The translations under genes were made by a program, and so were the position numbers. Shown in pieces: positions 62,701-64,000 of a stretch of DNA of 64,000 bases (positions are counted from its first letter, which is position 1; each line of letters begins with the position of its first letter). This DNA is from Xenopus tropicalis. Taxonomy: Eukaryota > Chordata > Amphibia > Anura > Pipidae. The stretch covers positions 175,882,019 to 175,946,018 of the forward strand of contig NC_030677.2 in the NCBI RefSeq assembly GCF_000004195.4, in the 5' to 3' direction. The notes beneath the pieces were generated by a model that saw only the letters and a program-made list of their open reading frames with translations, did not search any database and had not been told where the DNA came from.

Positions 62701-64000
62701 TTCCATATATTAACTACAGGTATGGGATCCCTTATCCGGAAACCCATTATCCAGAAAGCTCCGAATTACGGAAAGCCTGTCTCCCATAGACTCCATTTTA
62801 ATCAAATAATTCCGAATTTTAAAACTGATTTCCTTTTTCTCTGTAGTAATAAAACAGTATCTTGTAACTGATCCCAGTTAAGATATAATTACCCCTTATT
62901 GGATGCAAAACAATCCTATTGGGTTTAATTAATGGTTTATTGTTATTTTAGTAGACTTGTATGGAGATCCAAATTACGGAAAGACCCCTTATCCGGAATA
63001 CCCTTGGTCCCGAGCATTCTGGATAATGGGTCCTATACCTGTATTATAAAACAAGGTTAAAATGACAGCATTTGCAGCCAGTTTTTCATGAAGAATCACA
63101 AAAGGTTTACATAAGAAGATTTGAGGCTTTATTCAGTCCGACGTTTCAGTTCCTGTCTGGAACTTTCATCAGGGACAGATATTATAAAACTGTATACCCC
63201 CACATATAATAAGCAGAACTTAGTTTGCCGAACGAAGCCGCCACCCCAGGGGCTCCCACCCAAGTTTGGAACTTCTCCACCTCTGCCAGCCTTCACCCAG
63301 CCTCGTCATATGTGATCAGAATAAACAGAATTGGAAATGGATGAAAAAAATATTTGCAAATCATGCATCACAATGCTCTGTCCCAAAACAAGTCCTCCAG
63401 CTATAACCAAAGACATAGAAATACTGACAGAAAGTTAATATATTAACATAGATCCATAGAAAACAAGGAACGATCATTTGTTTCTCCGCACCTAACTTAT
63501 AGAACATTTCGGAATGTATGCAAAAAGTTTGTTAAAATTCCACAAGTTTTTCGTGATTTTCGTTAAATTTCCATGAAAAAAATCGTACTTTGCGCAAAGA
63601 ATACTAATATTTCGGAATTCGTTAACGATTTGGTTACCTCGGAACTATCTTTTCTCCAGGTTTGATCTGTCGAGTACTATTGAGTCCTATAGAAGGCTTC
63701 CAAAGCCAGACATGGAAGGCATCAAAGCTTTTCAGCACAAAAATTTTGTGACTTTTGGAATGCAATTGCAATATTTTCGTATGAACTATAAAAATATTGT
63801 TGAGACATTTTAGAACTTCAGAAATTATCGTGGTTACTATGAATTTTTACCATATTGTGTTTTAAGGCTAGAAAAAAAATCGGATTTTAGTAAATGTGCC
63901 CCTAAGTGCTAGGTGTTTTTTAAGCATTTTGTAGTCTTTCAGGTTAACAATGTTTTATTGTAGGAAAACCTCCATGAAACTAGGGAAATTTTATATTGTT

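Overview
This is 64 kb of vertebrate nuclear DNA, almost certainly from a clawed frog (Xenopus, most likely X. tropicalis). The grounds are split genes with GT-AG introns, a FAM174A orthologue with a clearly vertebrate sequence, and a dense load of small DNA transposons that I recognise as Xenopus-type: TTAA-flanked 'T2-like' MITEs, the ACAGGTATGGGA inverted-repeat MITE, GGGGCAGATTTACTAA elements, and Tc1 elements with long IR/DR termini. I see no bacterial, CRISPR or tRNA/rRNA features and no retroviral genes.

Two host genes are supported, both on the minus strand. (1) 14162-20119: a nine-exon gene whose splice sites and phases all agree, encoding a 456-residue AGC/PKC-like Ser/Thr kinase. 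Its N-terminus is very basic, all catalytic motifs are intact, the usual activation-loop Thr is absent, and a single hydrophobic segment at the extreme C-terminus looks like a tail anchor. (2) 54751-61464: fam174a (146 aa, three exons, the last contributing only the final base of an Arg codon plus the stop). Its promoter lies in GC-rich DNA at 61.5-61.7 kb, and a second cluster of promoter-like motifs lies at 61.9-62.1 kb.

Mobile DNA fills much of the rest. A dead Tc1-like element with a broken transposase lies at 1-1365. A complete Tc1-like element with an intact 340-aa DD34E transposase lies at 22115-23734. Two copies of a rolling-circle element resembling a non-autonomous Helentron (HINE) lie at 8390-11114 and 20546-21395; the longer carries about 16 degenerate ~145-bp units, most of them with a GC-box-like and a CCAAT-like motif. 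Many MITEs are present, several nested in one another. Tandem arrays have grown inside MITEs: a 52-bp minisatellite at 44.1-44.7 kb, and two inverted arrays of one 113-bp segment at 38.6-39.1 and 41.7-42.2 kb. Free-standing minisatellites lie at 31.8-32.4 kb (37 bp, with a 259-bp higher-order period) and 59.95-60.4 kb (34 bp, in fam174a intron 1).

The remaining unique DNA is AT-rich and shows no convincing exons. Three stretches (about 5.1-5.5, 40.9-41.3 and 47.6-48.4 kb) look compositionally like conserved non-coding elements, but that needs alignment. The most interesting single item is the tail-anchored kinase; next are the Helentron-like identity of the 8-11 kb repeat and the parallel growth of satellites inside MITEs.
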